Assembly: GCA_036924085.1 (NCBI GenBank) | Contig: JAVGWX010000004.1 | Span: 10,853,916-10,917,915, forward strand | Length of the DNA: 64,000 nt | Direction: 5' to 3' | Source of the DNA: Ariolimax columbianus | Taxonomy: Eukaryota; Mollusca; Gastropoda; Stylommatophora; Arionidae | Shown: positions 10,541 through 21,843 of the stretch, one piece after another | How the letters are laid out: each line of letters starts with the position of its first letter | Position numbering within the stretch: position 1 is the first letter of the stretch | Notes under the pieces: generated by a model | What the model saw: the letters and a program-made list of their open reading frames with translations, nothing else | What the model was told of the DNA's origin: nothing | The model's database searches: none | Made by a program: the position numbers and the translations under genes

Positions 10541-10972
10541 AACTTGTTTATGCGGAGCAATTTAATGCTTTTTGTGTGCTATTATCCACTTTAGATCTTT
10601 GCATTTTGTTACCATTTATTTTTAATTTTATAAGCAATAATTTGTTACAGTTCAGTGGAGTAGCCGTGTAGAGCGGCTGTTTGGAATAACTGTATTTTGA
10701 TGAGATGAGACAGAGTACCAGTTTTATGAGGGAAATAGTTCTAGTTATTTACAAGAGAATGGAGATATAAAAAGATGAATTGCAAGTTTGAATATGACAT
10801 ACTGTTGTTCAAAAGACAACATCACAGTGCTTCTTCACTTTTATTATGTTGCTGTAAACTGATATTTATGCCTGAATGTGAAATATTTAACTTGGGTTTA
10901 TTTACATGAGATTTCAGCATAGATCAAGTGTGTCTTCATGTATCAGTTTCCTTTAAACTGGAATCATTTCAT

Positions 10973-11235
10973 TTTTTTTTTTATTTTTTTTTTTTTGGCG
11001 TTCGCCTTATTTATCTATTCCCCAAGGCGTGTGTACGTTACACTGTGGTTTTTATTTTGCGCCTGTCGGCCCAGTGCATCCGACTTCAGCATGCATTTTA
11101 TGTAAGGGTCTGCTTCCTCCTGCATTTTCTAAGGGTTTGCTTCCCAGGGGTAACGGCCGGTGCTGTGATGGGGATCGAACCCAGCACCTTCTGGTTGTGA
11201 GCCGTGCCACTTAACCACTAGGCCACGCCGTCCCC
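10973..11235 (-). mobile_element. SINE family A, copy 2
   Basis: Reverse-complement copy of the SINE at 6666-6914. The head CGGGGACGGCGTGG... lies at its right end (plus strand TCCCC at 11231-11235), the B box near 11168-11178, and the poly(A) appears as a T-rich run at 10973-10996. Full length and well preserved. Confidence 0.87.
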
Positions 11236-11552
11236 TGAATCATTTCATTTGAAAAGTTCATGTTATTATTTATTGTAACTTTTATATAGCAGCTGCTGAA
11301 CCAAACTTACATTAATTTTGCCACAAATAATTAACCTTTGGACTTCATTGTACTTGCCTGTGAGAGAAGAGTGGCATCTTGTTGACAACCCGTTGCCATG
11401 GTTGCGCAGGATCCTGCTACCTCGATGCATTTCCAAAAATGTTTCATATTTAACAATGTATATAATTTATATTGCAATGTTAAACTTCTGTTTATTCCAG
11501 TGTCATTGGGTCTCTGTCATTAGACAGTTTTCCTTTTTGCTGTCTGCATTTC

Positions 11553-12269
11553 AACAGATCTTCTTCTTCTTTTTTCTTACTGCTCTTGCCATGAGGCATC
11601 GCAGACAGGCAGGGTTTGTAGATTTTTGTGATCGTCCTGTGGGTGGCTTGTGCTGTTGTTAAATGTAACTTTCTGAGTGTGTCAGAGACACTCTCGATCC
11701 ACTGACATTGAGGAGGAACCCTTGCACATGGACCAGAGACTTACATATGTTATGCTCTCGCTGTGGGCTGACTATAATGCATTCTGACTAAAAGAACAAA
11801 TTACTTGATTTTGTGGGCGTCTATGTAGGCACTATCTGGGTTTATCCTCACTATTTACCTCAGCGTGGTGTTGTGCATTCGATCACGGATTGTCTATCCG
11901 GCTGCACTTCTCACACAGCGCATCTCACAGCTCTGGATCTTACTCTTATGTGTTTCTAGTAAGGACCAAGATTGACATTGGTAACACAATGTAGGAGTAA
12001 ACAGTGCATTTATCAGCCTCCTCATAGTTGAAAAGCACTCTAGATTGTTTCAAAATCAGTGCAATTTGATAGTGGACACTGTTTGCCTTCTGAATTCTAT
12101 GTGCAATCTCTGTGTCTACTCTGCCGTCATCGGTGAACATACTACCTAGGTATTTGAACTCCCTTATCTGCTTGATACTTTTGTCACTGCTATGGAAACA
12201 TCTCTGCACATGTTTATGCAACATCATCATAGTCTCGGTCTTGTCTGTATTTTGCAACAAATAATACAT
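11553..12269 (-). pseudogene. RTE-like LINE relic (3' part of ORF)
   Basis: The minus strand reads a post-RT region: FKYLGSMFTDDGRVDTEIAH and IQKANSVHYQIALILK, then, with frameshifts and stops, EMRCAR...DRMHN and a W-I-E-S-V-S-D-T-L stretch with the layout of the RTE C-terminal region. It ends at an A/GAA-rich tail (plus strand TCTTCTTCTTTTTTCTTA, 11559 on). The catalytic YADD part is absent. 5'-truncated and non-functional. Confidence 0.75.
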
Positions 12270-12419
12270 TTTTCATTTGTCTTACTTATGCTATACATAA
12301 AGATGGCAGTAGACATTCAGGAAATGAAAATGATATCCAATGAACCTCTTTTTCCTACTAGCTGTTGTTCATATATCATATACCAAAAAAGCTAACCTGA
12401 TATTGATTACAGTGAAATT

Positions 12420-13400
12420 TATTCTTTCCCACTTTTCTAAATACTCTTATTCTGCCTTTCTCTAGTTCTTGTGTATTTCTAGTCCCACATCTGGTCATTG
12501 TGGCATTGCATCTCGCTGAACTATAGATTGTCTTCTTCCACCGCTATATGTCCTCTACCAGTGTTGCTGTCTCTTTCAAGGTTTTTCCCAATAACATCTG
12601 GACATTAAATGTCCAGCGCATTCTGGGTCTTCTACTCTTTCTTGTTCTCCGAACTGTTCCCTTGTGTATAATATTGGATAGCTCATTTGATTTTGGCACA
12701 TGACCTTCCCATTGGAGTTGACATAGTTTTACAACAGTCAGTTGGACTGTAAATCATCTAACATTCAAGTGGATTTTAATTCATATGTAAGTTATTCTGA
12801 GAATCTATCTGAATCTATCTATCTATATGTAAGTTATTCCGAGAATCTATCTGAAACATCTCATCACCATACTTGGATTTTTCATTCTAAGTCAGCAATT
12901 AATATCTATCGTCCATGCTCATAAAGGTATGCACAGAGAATCAAGGTCTGTATTACTTGATTTTAGATTTTGAAGATATATTGTTATCTTCTCATATTGG
13001 CCTCATTGTTGTGAAAATTGAAGTCGTTTGAGTGACAGCCCATGTTCTTGTGCATGCGGCATGTTCTCCAAGTTTATATCCTAGATCCTTCATTTGTTTT
13101 ACTGTCCAATTTATGTCCAATTAAAGTCATGTCTTTGATTGCTTTCTTTTTGTCTGTTATTAACTGAGTCTTATGTTGATTTTCATACCATATTTTCTAG
13201 AGGTCATTTCAAGCTTTACTGTTAGTGCCAGTAGTTCTTTTTTATTTCCAGGAAGTGCGTGTATGTCATCTGCAAAGTGTAAGTTTGTAACCATGCATTA
13301 TAGTTGCATTATGGCCATCCAAAATCTGCCACTATTTTGTCAAAACTGCCTCTTTTATTCTCAATAGTTCATGCTAAATTTGGCCATATTTTTTCTATCC
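12420..13400 (-). pseudogene. Second RTE-like LINE relic, heavily decayed
   Basis: Minus-strand translation in broken frames shows LHFADDIHALPG (near 13260-13295), KYGMKIN-like sequence further on, and nearer 12600-12720 QLQWEGHVPKSNE, RRPRMRWTFNVQ and LLGKTLKE. This is the RT active site, then the GRPRKRW-type tail of RTE-like elements, in correct order. Many stops. Both ends are vague. Confidence 0.65.
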
Positions 13401-13663
13401 CTCTTTGAATTTACTTTATAACTCTGTCTAATTCAATACTTCTACTCTGATTGTTTCTTTATTTATCAAGTCCATGTCTGACTTTTTTTATGCCCCATCC
13501 CTGCCCTTTTTTGTTCTTTTATTTTTCAACGATCATATTAATATAATGATTTTTGTTTCGAATTTTAAATTCTCTAACTTTTAACTTAACTTAACATCTT
13601 TATACTGGTTTAGAAGACCCTGCAGAGTCTGTATACAACCAGTTACATTTACATCACCTTGCT

Positions 13664-14335
13664 CTAAAAGCTATGCGCATCCAGTTTATTCTTAAATGCA
13701 TTAACTGTCCCTGCCTCCACTACCTCCCCTGGCAATGCATTCCAAGCAGACACCACTCTCTGACTAAAAAAATATTTCCTAATATCTAACCTGGACCTCT
13801 CTTTAGTCAGCTTGTAGCTATGCCCTCGTGTTATTGTAGGTGGCTGTATTTTAAAAAACTTGTTATAGTCTAATTTATCGATTCCTCTGATCATCTTATA
13901 AACCTGTATTAAGTCACCACGAATTCTTCTCTCTTCGAGACACTGTAGGCCGGTTTTTCTGAGTCGTTCCTCATAACTGTAATTCTGGAATCCCACTATC
14001 ATCTTTGTCGCTCTCTTTTGTATTCTTTCTAGCATGTTTATGTCCCCTCTATGATAAGGACTCCACACCTGTACACAGTACTCCAATCTAGGTCTAACTA
14101 AAGCTTTATACAGTTTGACGATCACTTCCTTGCTCCTATGTTTAATATTTCTTTTTATCATACCTAACATTGCATTTGCCTTTTTCACTGCTACCTTAAC
14201 TTGCTCACTCACCTTTCCTGTATGATCTATTATAACCCCTAGGTCCCTTTCCTTATCTATCTTTCTAATATTGTTTTCTCCCATTCTGTAATTATGTTCC
14301 ATATTGGATCTACCCATGTGGATGACTGTACGCAT
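13664..14335 (-). pseudogene. LINE RT C-terminal segment (CR1-like)
   Basis: About 220 residues reading ERDLGVIIDHTGKVSEQVKV, KYKALVRPRLEYC-type sequence (seen as LYKALVRPRLEYCVQVWSPY), LERIQKRATKMI and RSRLDIRKYFFSQRVVSAWN near the end, the usual C-terminal end of CR1/L2 ORF2. Intact apart from the junction with the frame before it. Confidence 0.9.
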
Positions 14336-14562
14336 TTATCTACATTAAACTCCATTTGCCAGCTTACAGACCATTCTCGAATTTTATCTAAATCCGACAT
14401 CAATATATTCACTTCTGCTTTAGATGAGACACTACTGCATAGTTTTGTGTCATCAGCAAATTTTGCAATCATGGATCTCATATCAATGTCCAAATCATTT
14501 ATATATATCAAGAACAAAATTGGTCCCAAAACCGAGCCCTGTGGCACACCACTTGTCACCAC
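14257..14562 (-). pseudogene. LINE RT catalytic segment (CR1-like)
   Basis: Continuation of the preceding frame: VTSGVPQGSVLGPILFLIYI and the active site KFADDTKL, then MEFNVDKC. The next part (13664-14335) follows in another frame, so this copy has two frame breaks inside RT. Confidence 0.88.
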
Positions 14563-16373
14563 TCAGAGTACTCCTTATTTATGCCCACCCTCTGCCTTCT
14601 TCCCGTTAACCAATTTTCAATCCATTTGGCAACTTCCCCACCTATTCCATGTGATTTAAACTTTCGAAATAATCTTTGATGAGGTACTCTATCAAAGGCC
14701 TTTGCAAAGTCTAGATAAATAACATCCACTGGCTCCCCTTTATCTATGATTTTAGTAACCTCCTCCATGAATTCTAATAGATTTGTTAAGCATGATCTCC
14801 CTCTAGTAAACCCATGCTGACTATTTCTAATTAGATTAAATTTTTCTAAATGCATTACAATGTTTTCTTTGATTATTGACTCTAACAATTTACAGACTAT
14901 GCTCGTTAAACTCACCGGTCTATAATTTTCCGGATCTGATTTTTTGCCTTTTTTGAATAAGGGGATCACTCCTGCATCTTTCCAATCCCGTGAAACAATC
15001 CCTTTTGTAAGTGATTGAGAACATAATATAGCCAATGGTTTTGCTAGTTGGTCTCTAATTTCATACAGCAATTTTGGGTGAATACCATCTTGACCTGGAC
15101 ATTTATTCACCTTCAACCCCTCCAATTTTTTAAAAACCATTTCCTCTGTAATACAGATTGATCTTAATCCCGCTGTATCCATGTCTCTTTGAAAAATATC
15201 TATAGGCTCTGGGATCTCGGAGCAGTCCTCCTTTGTGAAGACTGTGCCAAAGTACTGATTGAGCAGATTAGCAGCCTCCCTATTCTCACTTATTATTTTC
15301 CCTGTACTGTCTATGAGAGGGCCTACTTTGTCTTTCGTTCTTTGTTTATTTCTAACATAAGAAAAGAAGCTTTTACTGTCAGTCTTGATCCTCTGAGCAA
15401 GTTTTTTTTCAAAGTCTATTTTTGCTGTTTTATTCGCTTTCTGAGATATGTTCTGCTTGTCCAAATATTTTACATATGTTTCTTTTGATTTACCTGCCTC
15501 TATATATTTTGTCCATGCTTTATTTTTTGCTCTTCTACATTTCACTACAAATCTAGTTATCCACTTTTTACGCTTGGGGTTTACCTCCCTACATGGAACA
15601 CATTCCTCTTTTAGCGTTTCTATAACTGTTTTAAAACTTTCCCACTCCTGTTCAACATCTGTTCCTACAACAATATCTTTCCAGATTATGTGGTTCGCTG
15701 CCTCTTTCATCCTCTTAACATCTGCCTTAGAGTAGTCGTATGTTCGCGTGTTTATGTTTACTTCTTTCCCTGCAATAAGATCCAAACGGATGATTTGATG
15801 GTCACTTGAGCCAAACAGTTCCCCAACGGTAACGTTTTCAATCATATTTTCCTCTGTGGTAAAAACTAGGTCGAGTATGTTTTTGCCTCTGGTGTCTGCT
15901 TCTACATGTTGAATTAAAAAATTGTCAGTTATGCACTTAACAAAAGGTTTTGACTCTACAAATGCTTCTGCCATATCCCATTTTATTTCTGGATAGTTGA
16001 AATCTCCCATTAATAATAATTTCCCTTTACTTGCCTTTGCTATGCTACTAATCAGCTCCTCATCTTCCTCTTTTTGACTTGATGGACATCTATAGCACAC
16101 TCCAATCACTGTTTTTTCACCCCCACTTTCTATTTCTCCCCATACACTTTCATTTTTGTTACCACATGATAAATAATCTTTGATCGTTATATTAACAGAA
16201 TTTATACAGTATAATAAAACGCCACCTCCCTTAGTATTGTCTCCAATTATCCTATCTTTCCTTAACATTGTATATCCCTCAATTTCAAGTTCACTATCTG
16301 CAATCTCCTCATATGTCCATGATTCTGTTAACCCTATTATATCTGGTTTTTCTTTTTCTACATACAGTTCCAA
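14556..16373 (-). CDS. LINE endonuclease-RT, N-terminal frame (CR1-like)
   Basis: 605-residue open frame. The first 220 residues are the apurinic-type endonuclease: KPDIIGLTESW (9-19), LLMGDFNYPEIKWD, and GSSDHQIIRLDL at its end. RT begins near residue 410 with NKCPGQDGIHPKLL, then NYRPVSLTSIVCKLLE, QHGFTRGRSC and motif A VIYLDFAKAFDRV. Endonuclease residues before KPD continue in frame only to about 16400, so the N-terminus is missing. The frame stops before the SGVPQGSVLGP motif, which lies in the next frame: one indel or stop separates them. Confidence 0.9.
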   Translation of the reverse strand: MELYVEKEKPDIIGLTESWTYEEIADSELEIEGYTMLRKDRIIGDNTKGGGVLLYCINSVNITIKDYLSCGNKNESVWGEIESGGEKTVIGVCYRCPSSQKEEDEELISSIAKASKGKLLLMGDFNYPEIKWDMAEAFVESKPFVKCITDNFLIQHVEADTRGKNILDLVFTTEENMIENVTVGELFGSSDHQIIRLDLIAGKEVNINTRTYDYSKADVKRMKEAANHIIWKDIVVGTDVEQEWESFKTVIETLKEECVPCREVNPKRKKWITRFVVKCRRAKNKAWTKYIEAGKSKETYVKYLDKQNISQKANKTAKIDFEKKLAQRIKTDSKSFFSYVRNKQRTKDKVGPLIDSTGKIISENREAANLLNQYFGTVFTKEDCSEIPEPIDIFQRDMDTAGLRSICITEEMVFKKLEGLKVNKCPGQDGIHPKLLYEIRDQLAKPLAILCSQSLTKGIVSRDWKDAGVIPLFKKGKKSDPENYRPVSLTSIVCKLLESIIKENIVMHLEKFNLIRNSQHGFTRGRSCLTNLLEFMEEVTKIIDKGEPVDVIYLDFAKAFDRVPHQRLFRKFKSHGIGGEVAKWIENWLTGRRQRVGINKEYSEW

Positions 16374-16509
16374 ACAACAGATGTGTTCATTTAATTTTTG
16401 TAGCTATCTCTTAACAAATTAAAGCTGACATGGTACTATTTTATCTTTCACTTTTGTGTACTTCCAAATATTATACATTTTAAAAATGTTATTTATATTT
16501 TTCATTTAG

Positions 16510-16581
16510 GTGGCAGACATCTAGTCAATGAAAATGGTACCCAGGAAGTTCCTTTGTATGGACCAACCCCAGCCTTTGACG
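16510..16581 (+). CDS. Host gene exon: cytoplasmic tail 2
   Basis: A 72-bp exon between acceptor TTCATTTAG (ends 16509) and donor GACG|GTATTG (16582). Phase 1 at both ends. It reads GGRHLVNENGTQEVPLYGPT then PAFD and a split Gly. Same codon phase as its neighbours. Only about 105 bp from the 5'-truncated end of the CR1-like LINE. Confidence 0.65.
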
Positions 16582-16724
16582 GTATTGTGCCTTTTATTCT
16601 TATGTATTATATGATATTATTATAACAGTTTAGTTAAGGTAATCTCCATTGTTACTTATTACTGGTTGTAATTATTATATGTAATCTTTTCTTAATTTAT
16701 ACGTGAAAGATTCTTCAATGTGGT

Positions 16725-17108
16725 CCATGATGAGTATCTTAATTTTTGTTGGTAAGATATTACCATGGGAACAATGACTGGCCCCTTAATTTCTGTAGGT
16801 AAGATATTATCATGGGAACAATGACTGGCCCCTTAATTTCTGTAGGTAAGAAATTACCTTGGGGACAATGACTGGTCTCTTAATTTCTGTGGGTAAGATT
16901 TTACCATGGGAACAATGACTGGCCCCTTAATTTCTGTAGGTAAGATATTAACATGGGGACAATGACTGGTCTCTTAATTTCTATGGGTAAGATATTATCA
17001 TGGGGACAATGACTGGCCCCTTAATTTCTGTGGGTAAGATATTATCATGGGGACAATGACTGGTCTCTTAATTTCTGTAGGTAAGATATTACCATGGGGA
17101 CAATGATA
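16725..17108 (+). repeat. 47-bp minisatellite with donor-like motif
   Basis: About eight units of TTAATTTCTGTAGGTAAGAT ATTACCATGGGAACAATGAC TGGCCCC. Each unit contains TAG|GTAAGA, a close match to the consensus 5' splice site, in the orientation of the host gene. The array fills most of the 645-bp intron between exons 16510-16581 and 17227-17340. Confidence 0.93.
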
Positions 17109-17226
17109 TCGTGTATTTATTTCCTTTTTCCAGTTTAGTACAATTGAAACCTTTTATTCATTTTCTGGAACTTCCATTGATCTTCTTGTTTTACAATTCT
17201 TGTAATTGTTTTGTCTGTTTTTGCAG

Positions 17227-17340
17227 GATCTGTCCCTGGAATACCACCACCATCCTACAATACCATAACTGCACAACATCCTGGCTATGGTGACACCAAT
17301 GGTTTACCATATGGTTCTCCACAACCATCAAGCTATGATG
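17227..17340 (+). CDS. Host gene exon: tail with PPSY motif
   Basis: A 114-bp exon after acceptor TTTTTGCAG (ends 17226) with donor GATG|GTATGA (17341), phase 1 at both ends. It reads GSVPGIPPPSYNTITAQHPG followed by YGDTNGLPYGSPQPSSYD. PPSY is a canonical PPxY motif, the ligand of WW domains such as those of NEDD4-type ubiquitin ligases (established knowledge). Its use here is inference. Well supported by sequence composition matching the next exon. Confidence 0.8.
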
Positions 17341-17392
17341 GTATGATACTAATATGCATCCTCTTTTTCTTCATGCTTTGAATCAATTTTTG

Positions 17393-18693
17393 ATGGACAA
17401 CAGCAGCAAAGGCGAACTTCGATAAAATTAGCAAATTTCAAAACCAAGCCATGAGAGTTATAACAGGAGGCATGAAGTCAACGCCAATTGTAGAACTTGA
17501 AAAGATTACAAAACTGCAATCCATGACAGACAGAAGAGACTGCAGAGCCCAGCAGCAAGCAGAGAAACTCAGAAGACTGACTGACCATCCAATGCATCAG
17601 AGACTAACAAATTTTGGAAATGGGAAATTAAAGCGGAGAAACTTTGCAGAAATAGCCATAGCAAAGATGAACGAAGACCCTACGAACGCACTAACAACAC
17701 CAAAGCCCATCCCTACTGTATGAAAACCTACCTGGAGGCAGCATATATTTCCAGAGGTGGTAGAAAATATACCAGGTATTGGAAACAAAAACAGCCAGAC
17801 TGAAAAAGAAAGAAGAGATACAACCCTGAGGTACATAACGAAAAACTACCCAAGCATGGACTGGACCCATGCATACACCGACGGTTCTGCAACAAACACA
17901 ACACAGAACGGAGGGGCAGGGGTATTCCAGAGCCTACCAAATGGCAGAAAAATAACACTGTCAGTGGCAACTGGAAAATACACAAGCAATTTCAGAGCGG
18001 AGGCAGAGGCACTGAGGGCTGCAGTAGAAGAAATGGTGACAGGTAAAAGGAATGAAAGCCATATAGTCCTGCTTACAGATGCCCTGGCCGTAGTCACAGC
18101 ACTAAAAAGCCAGAAAAATACTGAACTTAATGATTTAAGAGCAGTACTCTGTCAACTATGCCAGCAGTCTGCACCAAAAAGAGTAGTGGTACAGTGGGTT
18201 CCATCCCACTGTAACATCCAAGGCAACGAGGACGCAGACAGACTGGCAAAAGAAGGTACAAGACTACCACAACCAGATACTAGAGTGACATACGAAGAGT
18301 CAAAAAGGCTTATTAGAGCTAGATACATGACCAAATGGGAAACAGAACATACTGGCTACACAAAAAACGATGCCTATTACCAGTTGAACAGAAGAGAGCA
18401 GGTCATGGTCTTCAGACTTCGCACTGGCCACAATAGACTGAGGTACCACCTATTCAACAAATTGAAGATAGGTGGCACTGACGAATGCTCGTCGTGTGGT
18501 ACTGGGAAAATGACCGCTGAACATCTGCTGCAAAACTGCCCGACATACGAGGATCAGAGAAAGCAGATGTGGCCATCACCAGTGGCAACACTAGACAAGC
18601 TCTATGGTCAGTGTCGACAGCCTCAGGATGACCGCTGCTTTTTTCGAAAAAATACAGGTTGACGTCTGACAGCGTACGAAGAAGAAGAAGAAG
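17393..18693 (+). mobile_element. I-like LINE copy 3, 5'-truncated
   Basis: Plus-strand fragment of the same LINE family as 3126-5413, starting in the post-RT region and ending with TTGACGTCTGACAGCGTACG and (AAG)n. It is flanked by a near-identical duplication, AATCAATTTTTG (17381-17392) and AATCTATTTTTG (18694-18705), 11 of 12 bases equal. It lies only 52 bp after the splice donor of the PPSY exon, in sense orientation. Confidence 0.92.
17757..18662 (+). pseudogene. RNase H-knuckle fragment of I-like LINE
   Basis: 301-residue open stretch: TDGSATNTTQNGGAG, FRAEAEALRAAVEEM, LLTDALAVVTALK and WVPSHCNIQG with the last RNase H Asp in NEDADRLAK. The C-terminal knuckle reads CSSCG, one residue longer than the CPCG of copy 2. 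The preceding frame (17451-17723) ends in TGA, where other copies have CGC/CGA Arg. The RT catalytic core is absent, so it is not functional. Confidence 0.9.
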
Positions 18694-18744
18694 AATCTAT
18701 TTTTGTGACAGTTATAAGTTTCTTCGTTTGTGAATATGTGTCTA

Positions 18745-20900
18745 TTCATTCTCTTACATTGTCTTGTCTTATCTTATCTACTTGTGCCATGAGGTGTCGT
18801 AGTTTTCTGCCCAGGGCCAGACGCGTCACTGAAGTAGTCGTCATCCCATGCCAATTTAGAATATCCGCAACATTTCCTATCCATCTAGTTCTCGGTCTGC
18901 CTCGGTTGTGAAAACCTGAACGTCATGCGTTATAGGCGCACAGGGGTAGTTGATCAGGATGTATTCTCATTAGATGGCTGAACCAATTGATTCTGACTTT
19001 ATCAATACATTGACAACAGGGTCTCACTTCAACTATTTTTCTCACATCTTCATTGCACATTCTGTCTCTCCTAGTTACGTTGATTGTTTGCCAGAGGCAT
19101 CTCATCTCACATGTCATGATCTTTCTCTCTTGAGTTGTTGTTAAAGTCCAAGTTTGGTGCTGGTAACAGAGACTTGGCATGAATATACTGTTTATTAGCA
19201 TTTTTGTTGTGGACATTTGTGTTAAGGTGTTTGAATAATGGTGACAGCTGGTATGCAATTGCATTTGTTTTGTGATACTTGAATTCAATCTCTTTATCTA
19301 AACATCCATCCTGTGTGAAAACACTGTCCAAGTACTTGAACTCCTACACTTGTTTGATCTTGGTCCCATTTACCGTAATGTTCATGTGTTTAGGTGATCT
19401 GCTGATCTGCAAAGTTTCTGTTTTGGATGTGTTAATTCTCATACTGTATCTTTTACATATAGAGTTGAGCGCTGTCCGATGTTGCTGCAGATCATCTTCT
19501 CTCTTAAAGTAAACATTGATCGTCTGCAAAAAGGAGTTCATTTAACCGATCATCCTCTGTCCTTTCTTCCTCTACATTTAAAAGTAGTGGCGACAACACA
19601 TACCCTTGTCTCAGCCCGGGTTGTTATCTCCATTGTTTCGGTCAGACCATCTGTTGTTCTTACTATACTTTGACACCCTTGGTACAGACCATCTGTTGTT
19701 CTTACTTTACTTTGACACCCTTGGTACAGACCATCTGTTGTTCTTACTTTACTTTGACACCCTTGGTACAGACCATCTGTTGTTCTTACTTTACTTTAAC
19801 ACCCTTGGTACAGACCATCTGTTGTTCTTACTATACTTTGACACCCTTAGTACAGACCATCTGTTGTTCTTCTACTTTACTTTGACACCCTTAGTACAGA
19901 CCATCTGTTGTTCTTCTACTTTACTTTGACACCTTTGGTACAGACCATCTGTTGTTCTTACTATACTTTGACACCTTTGGTACAGACCATCTGTTGCTCT
20001 TACTATACTTTGACACCTTTGGTACAGACCATCTGTTGTTCTTACTATACTTTGACACCTTTGGTACAGACCATCTGTTGTTCTTACTATACTTTGACAC
20101 CTTTGGTACAGACCATCTGTTGTTCTTACTATACTTTGACACCTTTGGTACAGACCATCTGTTGTTCTTACTTTACTTTGACACCCTTGGTACAGACCAT
20201 CTGTTGTTCTTCTACTTTACTTTGACACTCTTGGTTCAGACTATCTGTTGTTCTTACTATACTTTGACACCTTTGGTACAGACCATCTGTTGTTCTTACT
20301 TTACTTTGACACCCTTGGTACAGACCATCTGTTGTTCTTCTACTTTACTTTGACACCCTTGGTACAGACCATCTGTTGTTCTTACTTTACTTTGACACCC
20401 TTGGTACAGACCATCTGTTGTTCTTACTATACTTTGACACCCTTGGTACAGACCATCTGTTGTTCTTACTATACTTTGACACCCTTGGTACAGTGCTCTA
20501 ATATTCTCTAATAGTGCCCCTGTACTCCGTAGTCGTCTAGGGTGGCCCATAGTTTATTTCTGTCTACTCAATTGAAAGCCTTTTCTTCATCTATGAAAAC
20601 CCACGTTGAGTTTCCGATCGTATTCGATGTTTGTTTCGCTTAGTTGTCTCAGTGTGAATAGAGTGTATGTGTAGCTCCTATCTCATCGAAAACCAAATTG
20701 AGCCCCATTCAGCTGTGGTTCTAGGATAGGTCGAATTCTCTGCTCAAGGATTTTAGCGCAGTTTTCCTGTGTGACTTAGAAGCGATATCCCCCAGTAGGT
20801 ATTTGCACTCTTTTTTGTTGTCTTTGTTTTTCCAGATTGGCACAATGATAACTTTTACCAGTCTTTAGGGACTCTGCTCCCAAGCTGCTGAAAATATTCT
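18745..20900 (-). pseudogene. RTE-like LINE relic with internal minisatellite
   Basis: Minus-strand RT in broken frames. Near 20600 motif A reads FIDEEKAFN followed by VDRNKLWATLDDYG. Next comes LLENIRALYQGCQSIVRTTD, where a 42-bp array begins. After the array come INTSKTETLQISRSPKH (19344-19541), DSVFTQDGCLDKEIE (19107-19331), EMRCLWQTINVTRRDRM (18923-19288) and NRGRPRTRWIGNVADIL (near 18845-18910). Order matches RTE-type ORF2. The YADD motif is missing: the array and a deletion occupy its place. Non-functional. Confidence 0.82.
19637..20492 (-). repeat. 42-bp minisatellite born in RT coding sequence
   Basis: About 20 units of 42 bp (some 45 bp with an extra CTA). On the minus strand each encodes 14 residues, DGLYQGCQSIVRTT or the alternate frame KNNRWSVPKVSKYS. 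The first unit is continuous with the RT segment LLENIRALYQGCQS, so the unit is a piece of the RT gene. In-frame unit length keeps both frames open, which explains the long spurious ORFs on both strands. Confidence 0.93.
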
Positions 20901-21339
20901 ATGTAACCATTTTACTCCTAGATATCCACAAATTTAATTACCAAATTACACCACCAAATCTCAGTTCATTATCTAGTATTCCTTGCTTGGTGACCCATTT
21001 CTCGACAGCAGTTGTATCGATGTGGGTCTCAACTTCATCTCCAACCATCTCTATCCTGGGGTATGGTGGGTCAAGTGGGGAATAAGCTTTCCTTTTGATG
21101 TATCGTGGATGTTGTAGTGGAGTCCAAGGAAGTCTTGCCAACACATTGAAGGTCTACCATGTGGCCCTATTCTGTCTCGGGGATACCAGACTGCTGTCGA
21201 TGTCGGAGTAATTATTTAGTGTGCCAGCAACATTTAATACTCAAAACTTGATATTTTAGCCATTGTTAGGATTATTGGCTTTGTTTCGTTGGATGATCTA
21301 TGAGGATAAATAGTCATAAATTGATGGGTTGTCAGTATT

Positions 21340-21610
21340 ATGGATAAAAGTAAAGGTAGTCACAAAGCAGACACTGCTATCAAGGATGAAGTATTAGAGA
21401 CTTCATTGTGCTAGACTCTGCTTGTTTATGAGGTGGGGTGGCCAGTTCCCTTCCTTGGTGCCTTTCCTTTTCTAACTATAATCAGACACCCATTTACAGA
21501 TAGGCTGACTGGTGCATGCTGGTTATGGGAGTTGGACTACATACCTTTGCTGTGAATAGCAAGTGCTCTACCGGGGTGCTCAGATGCTCTACAAATACCG
21601 ACACACAAAC
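21340..21610. repeat. Dispersed repeat D, copy 1
   Basis: The blocks CAGACACTGCTATCAAGGAT, GGTGGGGTGGCCAGTTCCCT and CACCCATTTACAGAT occur in the same order and spacing at 22405-22640. The two copies flank the largest host exon in direct orientation. A part of the family also appears at 26041-26180. Confidence 0.7.
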
Positions 21611-21843
21611 AATTACACTATTTATGTGCAGTCCCATCATTTGTAAGTGTTAACTGGGCGCAGGAGGAATAACACCAAACATCTATTGTTTGATTCTATT
21701 GTGCTTCTGTAAAACTGACATGCTTACTATTTTGTCTTTGACCTCTATCTCTGTATCAGTTTTACCTTAGTTGGTGTTACAGATAACTGATTATATATAG
21801 AGGGTTTTGCCAGTTGTAACAGAACATCATCTGCATTTTCCAG

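Larger units (their letters stand above)
13577..16405 (-). mobile_element. CR1/L2-like LINE copy 1
   Basis: Minus-strand LINE in host intron 2, 5'-truncated in the endonuclease domain (about 16405). It ends at a pentanucleotide TTAAG tail (plus strand ACTTAACTTAAC, 13582-13593). Coding content is in three frames: 16373-14556, 14562-14257 and 14335-13664. The same 3' end is seen at 29788-32897 and 59837-60010, so three copies share the tail. TTAAG-type 3' repeats and this domain order (endonuclease, RT, no RNase H) fit the CR1/L2 group. Confidence 0.9.

Noticed and set aside
13577..16405. Target duplication for CR1-like copy 1
   Set aside because: TCTCTAAC and TCTCTTAAC near the two ends are similar but too short and AT-rich to rely on.
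19606..20550. Repeated-peptide ORFs on both strands (up to 133 codons)
   Set aside because: Product of the 42-bp array; only the minus-strand founder segment has a coding origin, in RT.
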